From: Azorinus chamasolen
Lineage: Eukaryota; Mollusca; Bivalvia; Cardiida; Solecurtidae
Direction: 5' to 3'
DNA length: 64,000 nucleotides
Assembly: GCA_963576725.1 (NCBI GenBank)
Contig: OY755252.1
Coordinates: forward strand, 42,797,552 to 42,861,551
Shown here piece by piece: positions 32,505 through 42,719 of the stretch (position 1 is its first letter; the number at the start of each line of letters is the position of its first letter). The notes beneath the pieces were generated by a model, which was not told the origin of the DNA, searched no databases, and saw only the letters and a program-made list of their open reading frames with translations. The position numbers and the translations under genes are program-made.

Positions 32505-33200
32505 TACCAGCTATTCTACAACTATTTCCAAGCTATTTTATAACTATGTCACAACTATTTTCTAGCTATTTTATAAGTATTGCCCAGCTATTCTGTAAAT
32601 ATTTCAAAGTTATTCTATATTGTTTTCTAGCTGTTCTGTAAATATTTTCTAAGGTATTCTATACTAGTTTCTATCTATTTTATAAGTATTGCCCAGCTAT
32701 TCTGTAAGTATTTCAAAGTCATTCTATATTGTTTTCTAGCTATTCTGTAAATATTTTCTAAGGCATTCTATACTAGTTTCTATCTATTTTATAAGTTTTG
32801 CCTAGCTTTTCTGTAAGTATTTCCAAATACATTATTTTCTAGCTATTCTATAAACAATTTCAAGCTATTCTACATGTATACCAATTTTCGATCTAGTTTA
32901 TACATACATGTATTAGCCAGCCATTCTATACTATCGTCTAGTTACATGTATTCTGTAAGCATTTTCAAGCTATTCTAACATATTTTCTAGCTATTATTTA
33001 AGTATTTTCTAAGCTAGTCTACACTATTTTCTAGCTATTCTTTAAGTATTTTCTATGCTATTCTACACTATTTTCTAGCTATTCTTTAAGTATTTTCCGT
33101 GCTATTCTACACTATTTCCGAGCTATTCTTTAAGTATTTTTCAAACCCTTCTACAAGCATTTAGTAGTTATTTTGCAAGTATTTCCCAAATACTTTATAT
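32505..33200 (+). repeat. Degenerate CTATTCT-type tandem array, about 690 bp
   Basis: Repeats of ttttctagctattctataag and variants every ~25-30 bp, with a ~106-bp higher-order repeat between 32560 and 32800. Single-base drift is high. Confidence 0.8.
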
Positions 33201-33225
33201 TTATTCCTTCTAAACAGTCAGTGGT

Positions 33226-33453
33226 CTAACCCATTACATCATATGGACGCCTTTTGACGTCTCTATAAAAGTCACTTGTTTAAACCATTGTGATAAATAG
33301 AGTATTTGCTCCATAGAAGCAAATGCTCTATTTATCACAATGGTTTGAAAACTACACAATTCTAAAAAGGTTCCTTTTTTCTAGTAACTTCTTCTTTTCG
33401 GTAAATTTATTCAAAGAGGCGTTATCTAAAAATAGCCTACATGTATGAGTTAA
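33226..33453 (-). mobile_element. Family B MITE just downstream of the 55-nt exon candidate
   Basis: taacccattacatcatatgg to tgtatgagttaa (33450-33453), with hairpin 33285-33345. It ends 26 bp from the donor side of the candidate exon. Confidence 0.75.
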
Positions 33454-33479
33454 ACCTGGACAAACAACAGCGCGCTCAC

Positions 33480-33534
33480 CTGTTTCAGTCGGTCCTGGAG
33501 GTCTAGTAAGATCTTCTCATCTGTCTCATAACAC
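33480..33534 (-). CDS. Candidate 55-nt internal exon
   Basis: On the minus strand a T-rich acceptor ending cttccag precedes 55 nt that run into a consensus donor, CAG|GTGAGC. One frame is fully open (phase 2 entry, phase 0 exit) and reads CYETDEKILLDLQDRLKQ, a heptad-like Leu/Ile pattern that would suit an extension of a coiled coil. It lies 2.5 kb downstream of the signal-peptide exon on the same strand. That exon ends in phase 1, so joining the two directly shifts the frame and hits TAG after ten codons. At least one exon in between would be needed, or the two are unrelated. Confidence 0.4.
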
Positions 33535-33739
33535 CTGGAAGTTATAAATAAAACATATGTACATTGGCGGTCATAAACAGAACTTGTACAAAAATTACTT
33601 CGTAATTTAGAAACAATTTAGTTCCTAAAAGTTCATTTTCACGTCTAATTCTATCCAAAAAATAGGGCTAATAAGTTAATATCCATCTCATCTGGGTATA
33701 ATGTGTACAAGCAGTTTAATAAGCATATCTTTAAAAACA

Positions 33740-34020
33740 CATGGTTGCTTGATGCAGAACTAAAATAACACAGAAACTATTATGGCCACCCTGCATTAAG
33801 CTAACATCTGGCGTATATACCCAAAGTAAGAATTATAGTAAAAACTCGACTTTTCGAAAATTAAGTCAAATAAAAAAGTTATGCCTTTTTAGGAAAGTGG
33901 AAGCTAATGCATTGTGAACGTCATGAAAAAAGCTCCTCTAAGATGAGCTTCATCCTGCATTAAGCTGCCACCTGTCTAAAAGACCGATACTGAAATGTGT
34001 TTAATTGCTTTACTGTAGTG
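33740..34020. mobile_element. Family N remnants
   Basis: catggttgcttgatgcagaa, accctgcattaagctaacat, then a second set: aaagctcctctaagatgagc, ttcatcctgcattaagctgc, gctttactgta. Confidence 0.45.
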
Positions 34021-34178
34021 TAATTGATTTGCTGTAAAGAGTTACTACTGTAGTTTCAAATGGATTATCTCATCTTTCTCATTCGATTGACAAAACTGAT
34101 ATTACAAAAACGGTTTTCAAATATAAGAACCTGTTTATACTGGAATATATGAGTTTCTTGCACATATATATGTAAAAC

Positions 34179-34241
34179 ACACACGTCACAATTTGTCATT
34201 TTAAAACAAAAGCACATGACACAAATTGTGACGTGTAAAAA
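34179..34241. repeat. Imperfect inverted repeat
   Basis: cacacgtcacaatttgtc pairs with gacacaaattgtgacgtg over a 23-bp A/T-rich spacer. Confidence 0.5.
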
Positions 34242-34260
34242 GATAGTTAATTAGCATAAC

Positions 34261-34445
34261 TTAACCCTTGTGTGTATTGAAATTTGAAAATAGTGTAGAC
34301 CCATATATTAGGACCTCTATTGGAGTCCTCCGACCAGAGTCTGCACTGTTTGTCGTTCAAAGTTTATCCTGGCACAATGTATATCATCTACAGCTAAATA
34401 ATGATGGACCATTCCACATAGAAAATTCAGCGTTCAAAGAGTGAT
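34261..34445 (+). mobile_element. Family O MITE
   Basis: ttaacccttgtgtgtattga, hairpin 34290-34353 with tip gacctctattggagtcc, then cgttcaaagagtga. Confidence 0.6.
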
Positions 34446-34486
34446 ACCTTTTACGGCGGGGATACCTTTATTTACACTATTTGTAA

Positions 34487-34810
34487 ATCTAGTGTGACTT
34501 TGAGAGAAGTGTGAGGTTAGGACGTCCGTAAACCGGTTTAAACCCCCAGTGGTGTTTTTGCTACTGACCGTGCCAAGGCGGTACTATCTTTGTCACCCTT
34601 CCTTTGTTTGCCTTGCGTCTTTGTGCTTGTGATTTTGTTCATGTGTGGAGTGTTTGTCTCTGGTTCTTGTGTGTCTGTTGGTGTTTTCTGTGTTCGTCTC
34701 GTGTGTGGGTGTGCGTTTGGGTGTGTGGGTGTGTGTGTGTATGTGTGTCATGCTGTCTATCAGTGTTTTGGTGGTGGTTGCGTCTTGTATGTGGCTTTGC
34801 CTGCTTGACT
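34487..34810 (+). repeat. Interspersed repeat L, copy 2, with GT-rich tail
   Basis: Shares the aaccggtttaaacccccagt block and 'actgaccgtgccaaggcggt' with the other copies. Its tail has expanded into a GT/GTGTGGGT microsatellite-like run (about 34660-34750), which creates overlapping hydrophobic frames on both strands. Confidence 0.6.
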
Positions 34811-34889
34811 TTACTACTTTTCCATTTACAACTTTGCATATCCGAGTTGTCCGTTACACTCACCATCAAAGCAATAATCAGTGTTATAA

Positions 34890-35095
34890 TGATAAGCCCT
34901 TTCCTTCATATAAACGCCTTTCCTTTTCACGCATTTTCGAACAGAGTAGACCCAGATCAGAGGCTCCCGTAGGAGCCGTCTGATCAGGGTCTGCTCTGTT
35001 TATTTAAGAATTTTAAATAGACTTGACTGTACCAATGCCAAACATCCTGTGTACATCCTGTGTAATGTTAAGCTAATGCCTACTTATTATACTGT
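34890..35095 (+). mobile_element. Family A MITE
   Basis: Left end agccctttccttcatataaa, core 34940-35005 with tip aggctcccgtaggagcc, mismatch arms conserved. Confidence 0.6.
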
Positions 35096-35375
35096 AAAGT
35101 AAAATCCTCGATTTTGATTGGCCAATTAGCCATGTACAAAGAGTCGTGTATCCCTCAAGAGTATGATGTTTATACGGAGTCATCAGCAACAATGGAATTT
35201 CCCCCATCGAGGGCCTCACTTCTTTGCTACAACAATAAACAAAATGTCCGACCGGCTTCACTTCGTCGATTCGATCCAAACATCCGCTCTCAACCGAAAT
35301 AACAAGAGTTTGTGAGGAGTTATCCATTGAGAAACATTTTTGTTATAGTTGTTGAATAACAATGTAAAGTATACT
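35095..35375 (-). repeat. Interspersed repeat K, second copy
   Basis: Begins tactgtaaagtaaaatcctc, the reverse complement of the 14830-14860 block, and continues with a tgtacaaagagtcgtgtatc block and a caaacatccgctctcaaccg block. Terminal TACTGTAAAGT suggests an inverted-repeat element with TA targets. Confidence 0.45.
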
Positions 35376-35379
35376 AAAT

Positions 35380-35960
35380 ATATAGCAACAGAATCCGATA
35401 CGTGGTGAAGGTCTTATTCTGCTCTGCTGCTGCAAATGTGGTCAAAGTGCCTGTGCACGTACCGATTAGCCCCCAAACCTCCGCGATTCAGATTTTATTT
35501 ATGCACATGCACAGTACACGTACCTGTAAATTTCAGTATAGCCGCTCCTTCTAACGCCCATTTATTTGAATATAATTCATTTGACGTCACCCAAATGACG
35601 ACGGAATTGCGCAATTCCCTCAATTAAGTTTAACCGTTCTCATAATGGAAATTAGGCTGTCTGCCCAATCTCTGATCTGCTGAAAGTTTTACTAACGTCT
35701 AATTATTTCAATCCTTTTAGAAACTAGTGTACTTGGAAGATCCCTGTCTATTCACAAATGTAATAAGCAGGTTAACAAAAGTGGTAGTTTTACAACAGCG
35801 GTTGTTTTACAATAGTGGTAATTTTACAATAGTGGTAGTTTTACAATAGTGATAAACCTATCTATTTTGTTGTAAGGAGTAATTTCCGAACCTTGGTTTG
35901 TAATCGCATATTTGGGTTTCAATTGGCATGTAAGCTGTCATTATTTGCATGGATTCAGTA
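35380..35960. other. Presumed first intron of the secreted-protein gene
   Basis: No element recognised apart from a gtggtagttttacaatagtg triplicate at 35780-35850. Confidence 0.4.
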
Positions 35961-36026
35961 TTTATATACTCATCTGAAATCCAAGACACAATTCTGGCAT
36001 ATTAAAAGTAGTGAATAAGGTAAAAC

Positions 36027-36032
36027 ACTCAC
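36027..36032 (-). promoter_or_regulatory. Splice donor GTGAGT
   Basis: Perfect six-base donor consensus on the minus strand. It leaves the exon in phase 1. Confidence 0.6.
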
Positions 36033-36210
36033 GTTCCTCATGCTTTTTGAGTTCGCTTTTAAGATACATGTAAATGAGTCGGTTCAAGTTCAAGATTTCT
36101 TCCATCTCGAACGGTCGCTGTAATTCGACCAGTTGAGTCTTCTGGACATGAGACCTAGCCAAAGCACAACAAGCCAATGCCAGAAGAATAATACACTTGC
36201 CTGTCACCAT
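36033..36210 (-). CDS. First coding exon of a secreted protein (signal peptide plus Leu-rich helix)
   Basis: On the minus strand the ATG is at 36210. Residues 1-20 form a textbook signal peptide (hydrophobic LLALACCALA core, likely cleavage after ARS20). Residues 21-59 are charged and Leu/Ile-rich (LQRPFEMEEIL, then NRLIYMYLKSELKKHEE) and look like an amphipathic or coiled-coil helix. The exon ends after one base of codon 60 at a consensus donor, GTGAGT (36027-36032). Unspliced, the frame stops 22 codons later. A TATA box sits 60 bp upstream, so transcription start and ATG are close together. The family is not recognised. Neuropeptide F was considered, but no RPRF-amide end is visible. Exon candidates further along the same strand (33480-33534, 29264-29776) suggest a possible secreted collagen-like protein, but phases do not connect without a missing exon. 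Confidence 0.68.
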
Positions 36211-36269
36211 TGTGGCACTGCTAGCGTGATGGGCCCAGGAGATCTAATGCCGGACCCGTCCATGCCGCG

Positions 36270-36277
36270 TATTTATA
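36270..36277 (-). promoter_or_regulatory. TATA box of the secreted-protein gene
   Basis: Reads TATAAATA on the minus strand, about 60 bp before the ATG at 36210. The spacing leaves roughly 30 bp to a start site and a 5'UTR of about 30-35 nt. The flanks are moderately GC-rich compared with the surrounding AT-rich DNA. Confidence 0.6.
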
Positions 36278-36339
36278 CTATGCCTCTTTCGCGATCAATT
36301 ACATTTTCAGTTTAGAGTACACACTGTCGTTGGCAAAGA

Positions 36340-36650
36340 ATCTTTAAAGCTAAGGTAACTTTCAAGCTCGCCCTTTTATAATATAGAAACGACTGATTCA
36401 GGAAAACAATGCAGATAAAGTTAGCAAATTGGAAGAAAACTTCCTCAGGAAGACATCCGTTGCAAGACTAGTGTGGACCACCCTTCAGAACTGGCCTTTT
36501 CAATATTTATTATATTACTCAGGGCACCAGTGGGGACTACCGTGCACCCCCACCCTACATAGACTTTTTCATGCGTACCAAAATGTTGAGAAAAGACTAC
36601 TGAATCAGAATCGTGAATGTTCTCAAGTTTAAATTCTTTTAGGCTTTGTG
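36340..36650. other. Upstream region of the secreted-protein gene
   Basis: No recognised repeat. The 67-codon plus-strand frame at 36429 has no supporting feature. Confidence 0.4.
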
Positions 36651-36654
36651 TTTT

Positions 36655-38300
36655 TTAACCGTTTCCATGTCAACCCCAAGTTTTCGTAATGATGACCCAT
36701 ACCTGCAAATTCGCCCATACCACAGCCAGATTTTGTATAACTCTTTAAAACAGGTACCAAATTGAAGATAAGACATTGTCCTTTTATTTCCAGCTGTTGT
36801 TTTTAAATTACCTTATTTGCATACTCATGAATACCATAATATTGAGAACATTAAAAATAGCAAAAAAAGTATAGAAATAACGTAAACCTTTTATTTTTTA
36901 TCCTACAAATATCAGAAAACAATTTAAAATGCAGTTTAACATAGTGACAATATCCTCGCAAAACAAAATATCCAATTTGAGAACCAAAACATTAACTTTA
37001 AGTAACGTTTTAACCGTTTCTATGCCAACCCACCGAATTTTCGTAATGATGACCTATACCTGCAAAATCGTCCATATCACAGCCAGCTTTCTTCCCAAAC
37101 CTATAAAAGTGGTACCAAATTGAAGATAACACACTGTGCTTTTATTTCTAGATATTCCTTGAAATTGCCTTATTTGCGTACTCATGAATATTAATGAGAA
37201 CATTAAAAATAGTAAAAGGAAATTAGAAACAACGTAAATAATGTAAACTATTTACTTTTTACGCTACAACTTCAAATGCAGTTTACTATGATGACAATAT
37301 CCCAAGAAAACAAAATATCTAATTTGAGGACCAAACAATTAACTCTAAGTAACTTTTTAATTGTGTCCATAGTTACCATTCATTTCACTCTGTTCAGACA
37401 AATTTTATTAGTCGACATATACCTGCAAAAATCTTCCATATCACAGAAAGTGTTTGTGCTAACTGTAAAAACTGGTACCGACTTAAGGCTAAGACCTTGT
37501 GCTTTTGTTTAAAGGCTATACTTACGGTTTATCTTATTTGCATACACATGAATATTAATGAAATAGTAAAAAATAGTACAAAAACTACATTAATAACATA
37601 AACCTCTCAATTTTATCCTACCAATATCAGCAAACAACTTCAAATGTAATTTAAATTGATGACAAAATACTCAGAAAGCAACGTAACTAAATTGATAACC
37701 AAAGAATGAACTGTATGTAACATTGTAACTGTTTCCATGGTACATGTAACCGATCCTTTTCACACATTTTGGAAAATTGACATATATCTGTAATACTCAG
37801 CTAGATCTCAGTTATGTTTGATGAATCATGAAATCAATCGTTACAAACAGAGATGAGGCATTTCTTTAATAGTAAATATTACTTTTCTGATATAAACTAA
37901 ATTGCATATGTATGAATTCTTATGAGAACAGTAAAATATGTTGACATTTTCGAAATACATCAGTCTTTCTCATATAAAGCAAACAAAAATGTTTAGCTAA
38001 AGTTTAAAATGATCACTGAATATCACCAAGATTGTTAGATAAAAAAAATTGGAGACATATTATATAGCACTGATGGTGATATATCTCTTTCCTAGGCAAC
38101 CATTCTAACCTCATTGTTCATATTACATATGGTTTAAATACCGGCAACATACAAAGATATCGCGGCCTACTTTGGCGATACATTTGTAATTATAAATAAT
38201 ATGAACATATAGTTGATGTATGAATCTTTATGTTTGGTTTATCTTATGCAAATTACCTCATTTGCATCCTCGTGAATATTAATTAGTGATAAGAACAAAG
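36655..38300 (+). repeat. Degenerate ~350-bp tandem array, about 5 units
   Basis: The phrase taaccgtttccatg-like recurs at 36656, 37011, 37358 and 37726 (steps 355, 347, 368), with a weak fifth at about 38085. Each unit also carries cttatttgcatactcatgaa followed by attaatgagaacat. Small frames within it are not genes. Confidence 0.75.
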
Positions 38301-38358
38301 AGAAACAATATTGAAAATAACATGTTTGGCAGTATGCCGACCACACAATCGATAATAA

Positions 38359-38691
38359 AACTTTCTCGATGAACATAAGAAGGACTTGAACAGACATCAA
38401 GTGAAAAACCTTACGCGATCAGAAAGAAAAGAATCACTCACCGATTGCAATAAGAGCGGCACCACAGATCACTCAGTACAATCAAATTATGTTATTGACT
38501 GGGACGGCACAAACGTAGTTGACAGAGATTTGGACACACGGGCACGGCAAATAAAAGAGGCCATCCAGATTAGGAAGAACAAATCGACTATGGACCGGGA
38601 TGAGGGGCATATAAATTATCACATATCTTGGACCCGGTTTTCGTCAGGGCACCTGCTGACGAAAATAGCCGATGATATACGGACTCAGTAG
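38359..38691 (+). mobile_element. Penelope-like retroelement fragment, GIY-YIG endonuclease C-terminus
   Basis: An open frame without its own start, bounded by TAA at 38356 and TAG at 38689. In order it reads EHKKDLNRHQ, TRSERKESLTD, TTDHSVQSNYVIDWDGTNVV, DRDLDTRARQIKEAIQIRK and MDRDEGHINY. The TDH..Q.N.VI.W......DR....R..(K/R)EAI.IRK..........DRDEG signature is the familiar C-terminal part of polyproteins that end in a GIY-YIG endonuclease, typical of Penelope-like elements. The reverse transcriptase and the GIY-YIG core itself are missing, so this is a truncated relic. It directly follows the ~350-bp degenerate array. Confidence 0.7.
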
Positions 38692-39044
38692 AGTCTTTGA
38701 GAAAGATGACAGCAGTCATCGAAACTGTCAGAAGGCAAAGCAAATTTAGTAGTGTTAAAAGATATTTCTAAACAAAACACTTGTCCTAACATTTGATTAC
38801 ACGTTGACGGCCCATTAGCCACATCCTTTGGCAGGTCTGTTACAGCGAACACCATGTCACATTGTCCTGAAAGCTGTAATCTTATGTTACTGTTATAGAT
38901 AGCTGTGTATTTGAAACAGTACACTGTATTGTCACAAGGGTGTTGTGGAAACGTCGGAAATTTGACGTACGGCAATCATGAAGATAAATGAACATTACAT
39001 GTATGTAGATATCATAGGATAATACTCGTATATTCGAGGACGTT

Positions 39045-39185
39045 GAGACGTTGAGTTCGGGAAGCAGCAGTGCTAAAACAGAACATTGCAGACTCGGTTT
39101 TACTGAGTCTGTGCATCGGCAGCTATTAAAAGTGCAACACTACTCGCGCCTCCTAGCACCGGCTTAATTTATATTCAATTTTAAT
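39045..39185 (-). repeat. Interspersed repeat J, minus-strand copy
   Basis: Reverse complement of the copy at 22528: gcagactcggttttactgag, gtgcaacact, cgcctcctagcaccggct. Confidence 0.6.
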
Positions 39186-39189
39186 AATT

Positions 39190-40330
39190 AAAAGATTATC
39201 CCGAACGACCAGACAATATAACAAAACTGAGAAAAAAGTACGGGCGACTATTTGTTAATTACTCATTCTTAAACGTAAACCTTATACATAGTACATAATT
39301 GCATACGCTTAAAAATCATACACACATACTCGATTGTTACAAGATTATTTGGCAATTTCTTAGTTCGATAGCCAGTTATAATTATATAACTTTCTCAGTG
39401 TGTGCAAAATATTCGGATTGTTAGTTTTGTATCGATATTAGAATCTATACATGCAATATACATGTACTCTGTTATAGCTGATTACATGAGTTGTATTCGT
39501 TATTCCTTTACAAATGTCCCTTGAATAGTGTAGGCAACAGCTGTCATACATTCAAAACAAAGGAGCAAGAACATATATATAATGTATTACTACAAACTAC
39601 AAATGACAACCAATAGTTACGTTACATCGAACTAAATCCCAACTGAACCCCGTTGCTTCTCGCAAGTTGAAGTTAATGCCCTATTTTAATATTTCACTGG
39701 CATAATGACTTGTCTATGTCTTTACTATCCTAAAACATGGATGGACTGCTTAATGGACAGCCGCTTACAACAGATAAACGTTTGTCCTAACGCGTGTAAC
39801 CAAAACACTACCTATTCGCCATCAATATGTCCTCTTTCTAAGATGATCTATATCTTTGGTTTATCTTACATACCTGCATACCTGCATAGTTAAAGTTGAC
39901 TTGTGCATGGAAGTAGAAACCTCTCCCTTATACAGAAGAAAATTGATAAGGTTGCCGAATATAACGAAGTTTTCTGATTTGCATTTTAACATTGTCCACC
40001 GTTTGTTTTGTACATAGCGATTTATAGTTTGAATAGGGCTGGATTATTACCATTAATTCTACAGAAGGAACTATATTGTTAAGCGATCCCATTACACAAA
40101 CCACACATTACACAAACCACATTACCACCGCGTTTCAATCTTAGAGTTTTGTCTGAATTATTGTTGGTAACAATGTATTAGACTATCGTTTCTTAACTGA
40201 AGATGTGGGTTTTTAGTGCACAAAATATTAACTACTACGCAAGCGTCATAGTCTTTATGGTATTACTATTGGATTTTGCTTGCCGTTTCCTGATAGCCGG
40301 TAACCCATCTGACGTTTTAAGTGGACGTCT
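39190..40330. other. No recognised feature
   Basis: Longest MITE-free stretch of the right half. A ccattacacaaaccac duplication at about 40090 is the only small repeat. Confidence 0.5.
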
Positions 40331-40333
40331 TAC

Positions 40334-40550
40334 TTAACACTTTCGCTGCCAAATGGTGTCGTCTGCTAACTTTGTCGCCTGCTACAAATTTTCATTTTTT
40401 TTTAATTTTCTTCATTTTTGTTTCAAAAACATAGTAACAGTAACAAACAGTTTCGATCCTGATGAGACGCCGAGTTACTCGGCGTCTCATCTGGATCCAA
40501 ACTGTTTGCATAGGTAATCACAAATGCGACATTGGCAGCGAAAGGGTTAA
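40334..40550 (-). mobile_element. Family E MITE
   Basis: TTAA 40334-40337 and 40547-40550. Hairpin 40443-40509 with tip cgccgagttactcggcg. Directly followed by family A sharing the right TTAA. Confidence 0.8.
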
Positions 40551-40774
40551 CCCTCTACTCCACAAATACGCATGTCTACACGTTTGCAAACAGAGTAGAC
40601 CGACCCAGGTCAGACGGCTCCTATAGAACCGCCTGATCAGGGTTTACTCTCCTTATGATATGATATGGATATTATTCTACAGTTTCTTCCATTGCCAAAC
40701 ATTCTTGTGTCCATGTGCTATTATAGCTATTTATCCAATAAATATTCATGAATATTCACGGCGTAAAGGGTTAA
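40547..40774 (+). mobile_element. Family A MITE sharing a TTAA with family E
   Basis: Its left TTAA (40547-40550) is also the right TTAA of the E copy. Right TTAA 40771-40774. Core 40584-40650. Confidence 0.75.
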
Positions 40775-41094
40775 TCTAACACTATATGTAAAGCAAATGA
40801 CACCTTGTAAGGCAACATATTTATCCTTGCTTTTTATACAAATATTCAAAATACATTTGACAGTCATAGGAAGAAAGAACAATCTCGGTCAAATATGCAA
40901 ACGTATGAGTTAGTGCTAGTTTATTTACCATGGCTTATAATTTTTTATGTTGCATCTCGTGTCTGACTACTCACCTAATTTTGATATTATTAATACTTTC
41001 AATTTGTCCTCTGAAACTGATGTTTGTTTAACACTGGATTATTCTACAATATGTACCTACTTCATTGAATCACATATTATTTTGTTTAATGAAG

Positions 41095-41220
41095 TAACTG
41101 CAAAGCAATATGCCCCCATTTTTTCAAAAGGATGTACTCAAGTAATACACCCTTTTGAAAAAATGGGGGTATATTGCTTTGCAAAGAAATATACCCCCAT
41201 TTTTCAAAAGGGTGTATAAT
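41095..41220. repeat. Foldback with a third inverted arm
   Basis: A block of about 38 bp (gcaaagcaatatgcccccat ... caaaagg) occurs forward, inverted (ccttttgaaaaaatgggggt) and forward again (atacccccatttttcaaaag) within 125 bp. Confidence 0.7.
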
Positions 41221-41221
41221 A

Positions 41222-41613
41222 AGTTAGATGATTCAAGATCAGCTATGGTGGTTGGTTATGACCACTAGAGGACACCTATTATTTTTTATGTCACTAGGTC
41301 AAAGGTCATGGTCACCATGACCTTAACTGGTGAAATGGTTTCCAATCAATAACTGCTCAAGGGTTTGGCTTAGGATCTTCAAACTTGCTGTCGTGGTTGG
41401 TCATGGCCACTAAATGACCCCTATAGTTTTGTCAGGTCACTATGTTAAAGGTCAAGGTCACCATGTCCTTAACTGGTGAAATGGTTTCCAATTAATAACT
41501 GCTCAAGGGTTTGGTTCAGGATCTTCAAACTTGCTGTGGTGATTAGTCATGACCACTATATGACCCTATAGTTTTTAGGTCACTAGGTCAAAGGTCAGTG
41601 GGTCCGGGGGTAT
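41222..41613 (+). repeat. ~146-bp tandem repeat rich in nuclear-receptor half-sites
   Basis: About 2.7 copies. The phrase ctgctcaagggtttgg recurs at 41353 and 41499 (period 146). Contains AGGTCAAAGGTCA (DR1) at 41296-41308, GGTCAccaTGACC at 41310-41322, and similar motifs in the later copies. Confidence 0.7.
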
Positions 41614-41639
41614 ACATGTTTTACATGTTTTACATCTCT

Positions 41640-41720
41640 TGTTTTAATCCTAATTTGATTAAACACTAAGCCGCCGCCTGATTAAAAGTACCTAAATTAT
41701 TATTCCGATTCAGAGGGGTT
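41640..41720. mobile_element. Family N end fragment
   Basis: taagccgccgcctgattaaa, cagaggggttctactgtacc. Confidence 0.4.
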
Positions 41721-42224
41721 CTACTGTACCACACAAACTTCAGTCATTCTTGATAACATGGCAGGTTTGCACTGTTGACCAGCCTGTCCATTGATCATAC
41801 CCCATGACTGACGACTGACACATGCACTCAATTCAATGGTCTGACGTGTGTCCATTACAAAACCAAAATGAGACAACCTTCTGATGGTCGCTTTAAAGAT
41901 GTTTTACTGTATTCCTGAAATGAAAATGGAGACTGTTTATCAAATATGACAGTATCTCGCTTTGCACAAATTGTATTACCGGGATCACGGTTGGGGTAGA
42001 TAAACAGACAGACACATTGCAATGATTTCCAGATGCAATAATGGTTTCAATATTACATTATCAGATGGATATTCAGATAAATTGCACGTTTAATACGAGC
42101 AATCGATCCCAGATAACAATAATCAACAAAGTGTGTATGCAACCCTCTGGATGCTTCATATTCAATGTGGATTGACCCATCACTGTTTAATGATAGAGTC
42201 CTTTCAGTTTGATGGAATTAAATG

Positions 42225-42320
42225 TGCTAGAGGATTTTGAATGACAATAAGTGCAGTTCCTTATCAGGGGATTCCTTAAGGAGCTCTCTGATCTGGGTCT
42301 ACATTGTTTTCAAATGTCGG
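42225..42320 (-). mobile_element. Family O core fragment
   Basis: aagtgcagttccttatcagg, ggagctctctgatctgggtc, tacattgttttcaaatg. Confidence 0.4.
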
Positions 42321-42489
42321 TTTTCGCGTTTCCCATAATCAAGGGGCTTTAATTATGAAACGTTTTAATGTGAGGTGAATTATATGATTTTATTATAAAT
42401 TTGAATAAACAGTCTAATGTGCTGAAAGTTATGTTTTCTAGATATGGATGCACTCGGCATTGTTCTTACAATGTTCTTACTTCTAGTTT

Positions 42490-42705
42490 TACCCTTTTGT
42501 GTAAGAAATAATGACCTCATGAATTTTTATTAGTTGATTCTTTATAATGGCATATGTACGCAGAATGTTGTGATATTATAAGAAAATGTAGAGTAAGATT
42601 TATTATAATTTAATAACAGATCAGACGGCTACTACAGGAAATGCCTGATCTGGGTCTGCTCTATTTACAAAGGTGTGGAAAGTGCTTATATGAGGGAAAT
42701 GGAAA
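42490..42705 (-). mobile_element. Family A MITE, decayed
   Basis: acccttttgtgtaagaaata, core remnant ggctactacaggaaatgcc, right end ttatatgagggaaatgg. Confidence 0.5.
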
Positions 42706-42719
42706 ACAGATTCGAATCT

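Noticed and set aside
34590..34983. Overlapping Cys/Val-rich frames
   Set aside because: GT-rich tail of repeat L plus part of a family A element.
36033..36210. Neuropeptide F/Y precursor
   Set aside because: Leu/Tyr-rich helix after a signal peptide is suggestive, but there is no RPRF-amide motif and the intron phase differs from that family.
38685..38975. Minus-strand 96-codon frame with eight cysteines
   Set aside because: Begins at a TTG right after an in-frame stop, no clear acceptor/donor pair, no recognised family. Could still hide an exon, but not supported.
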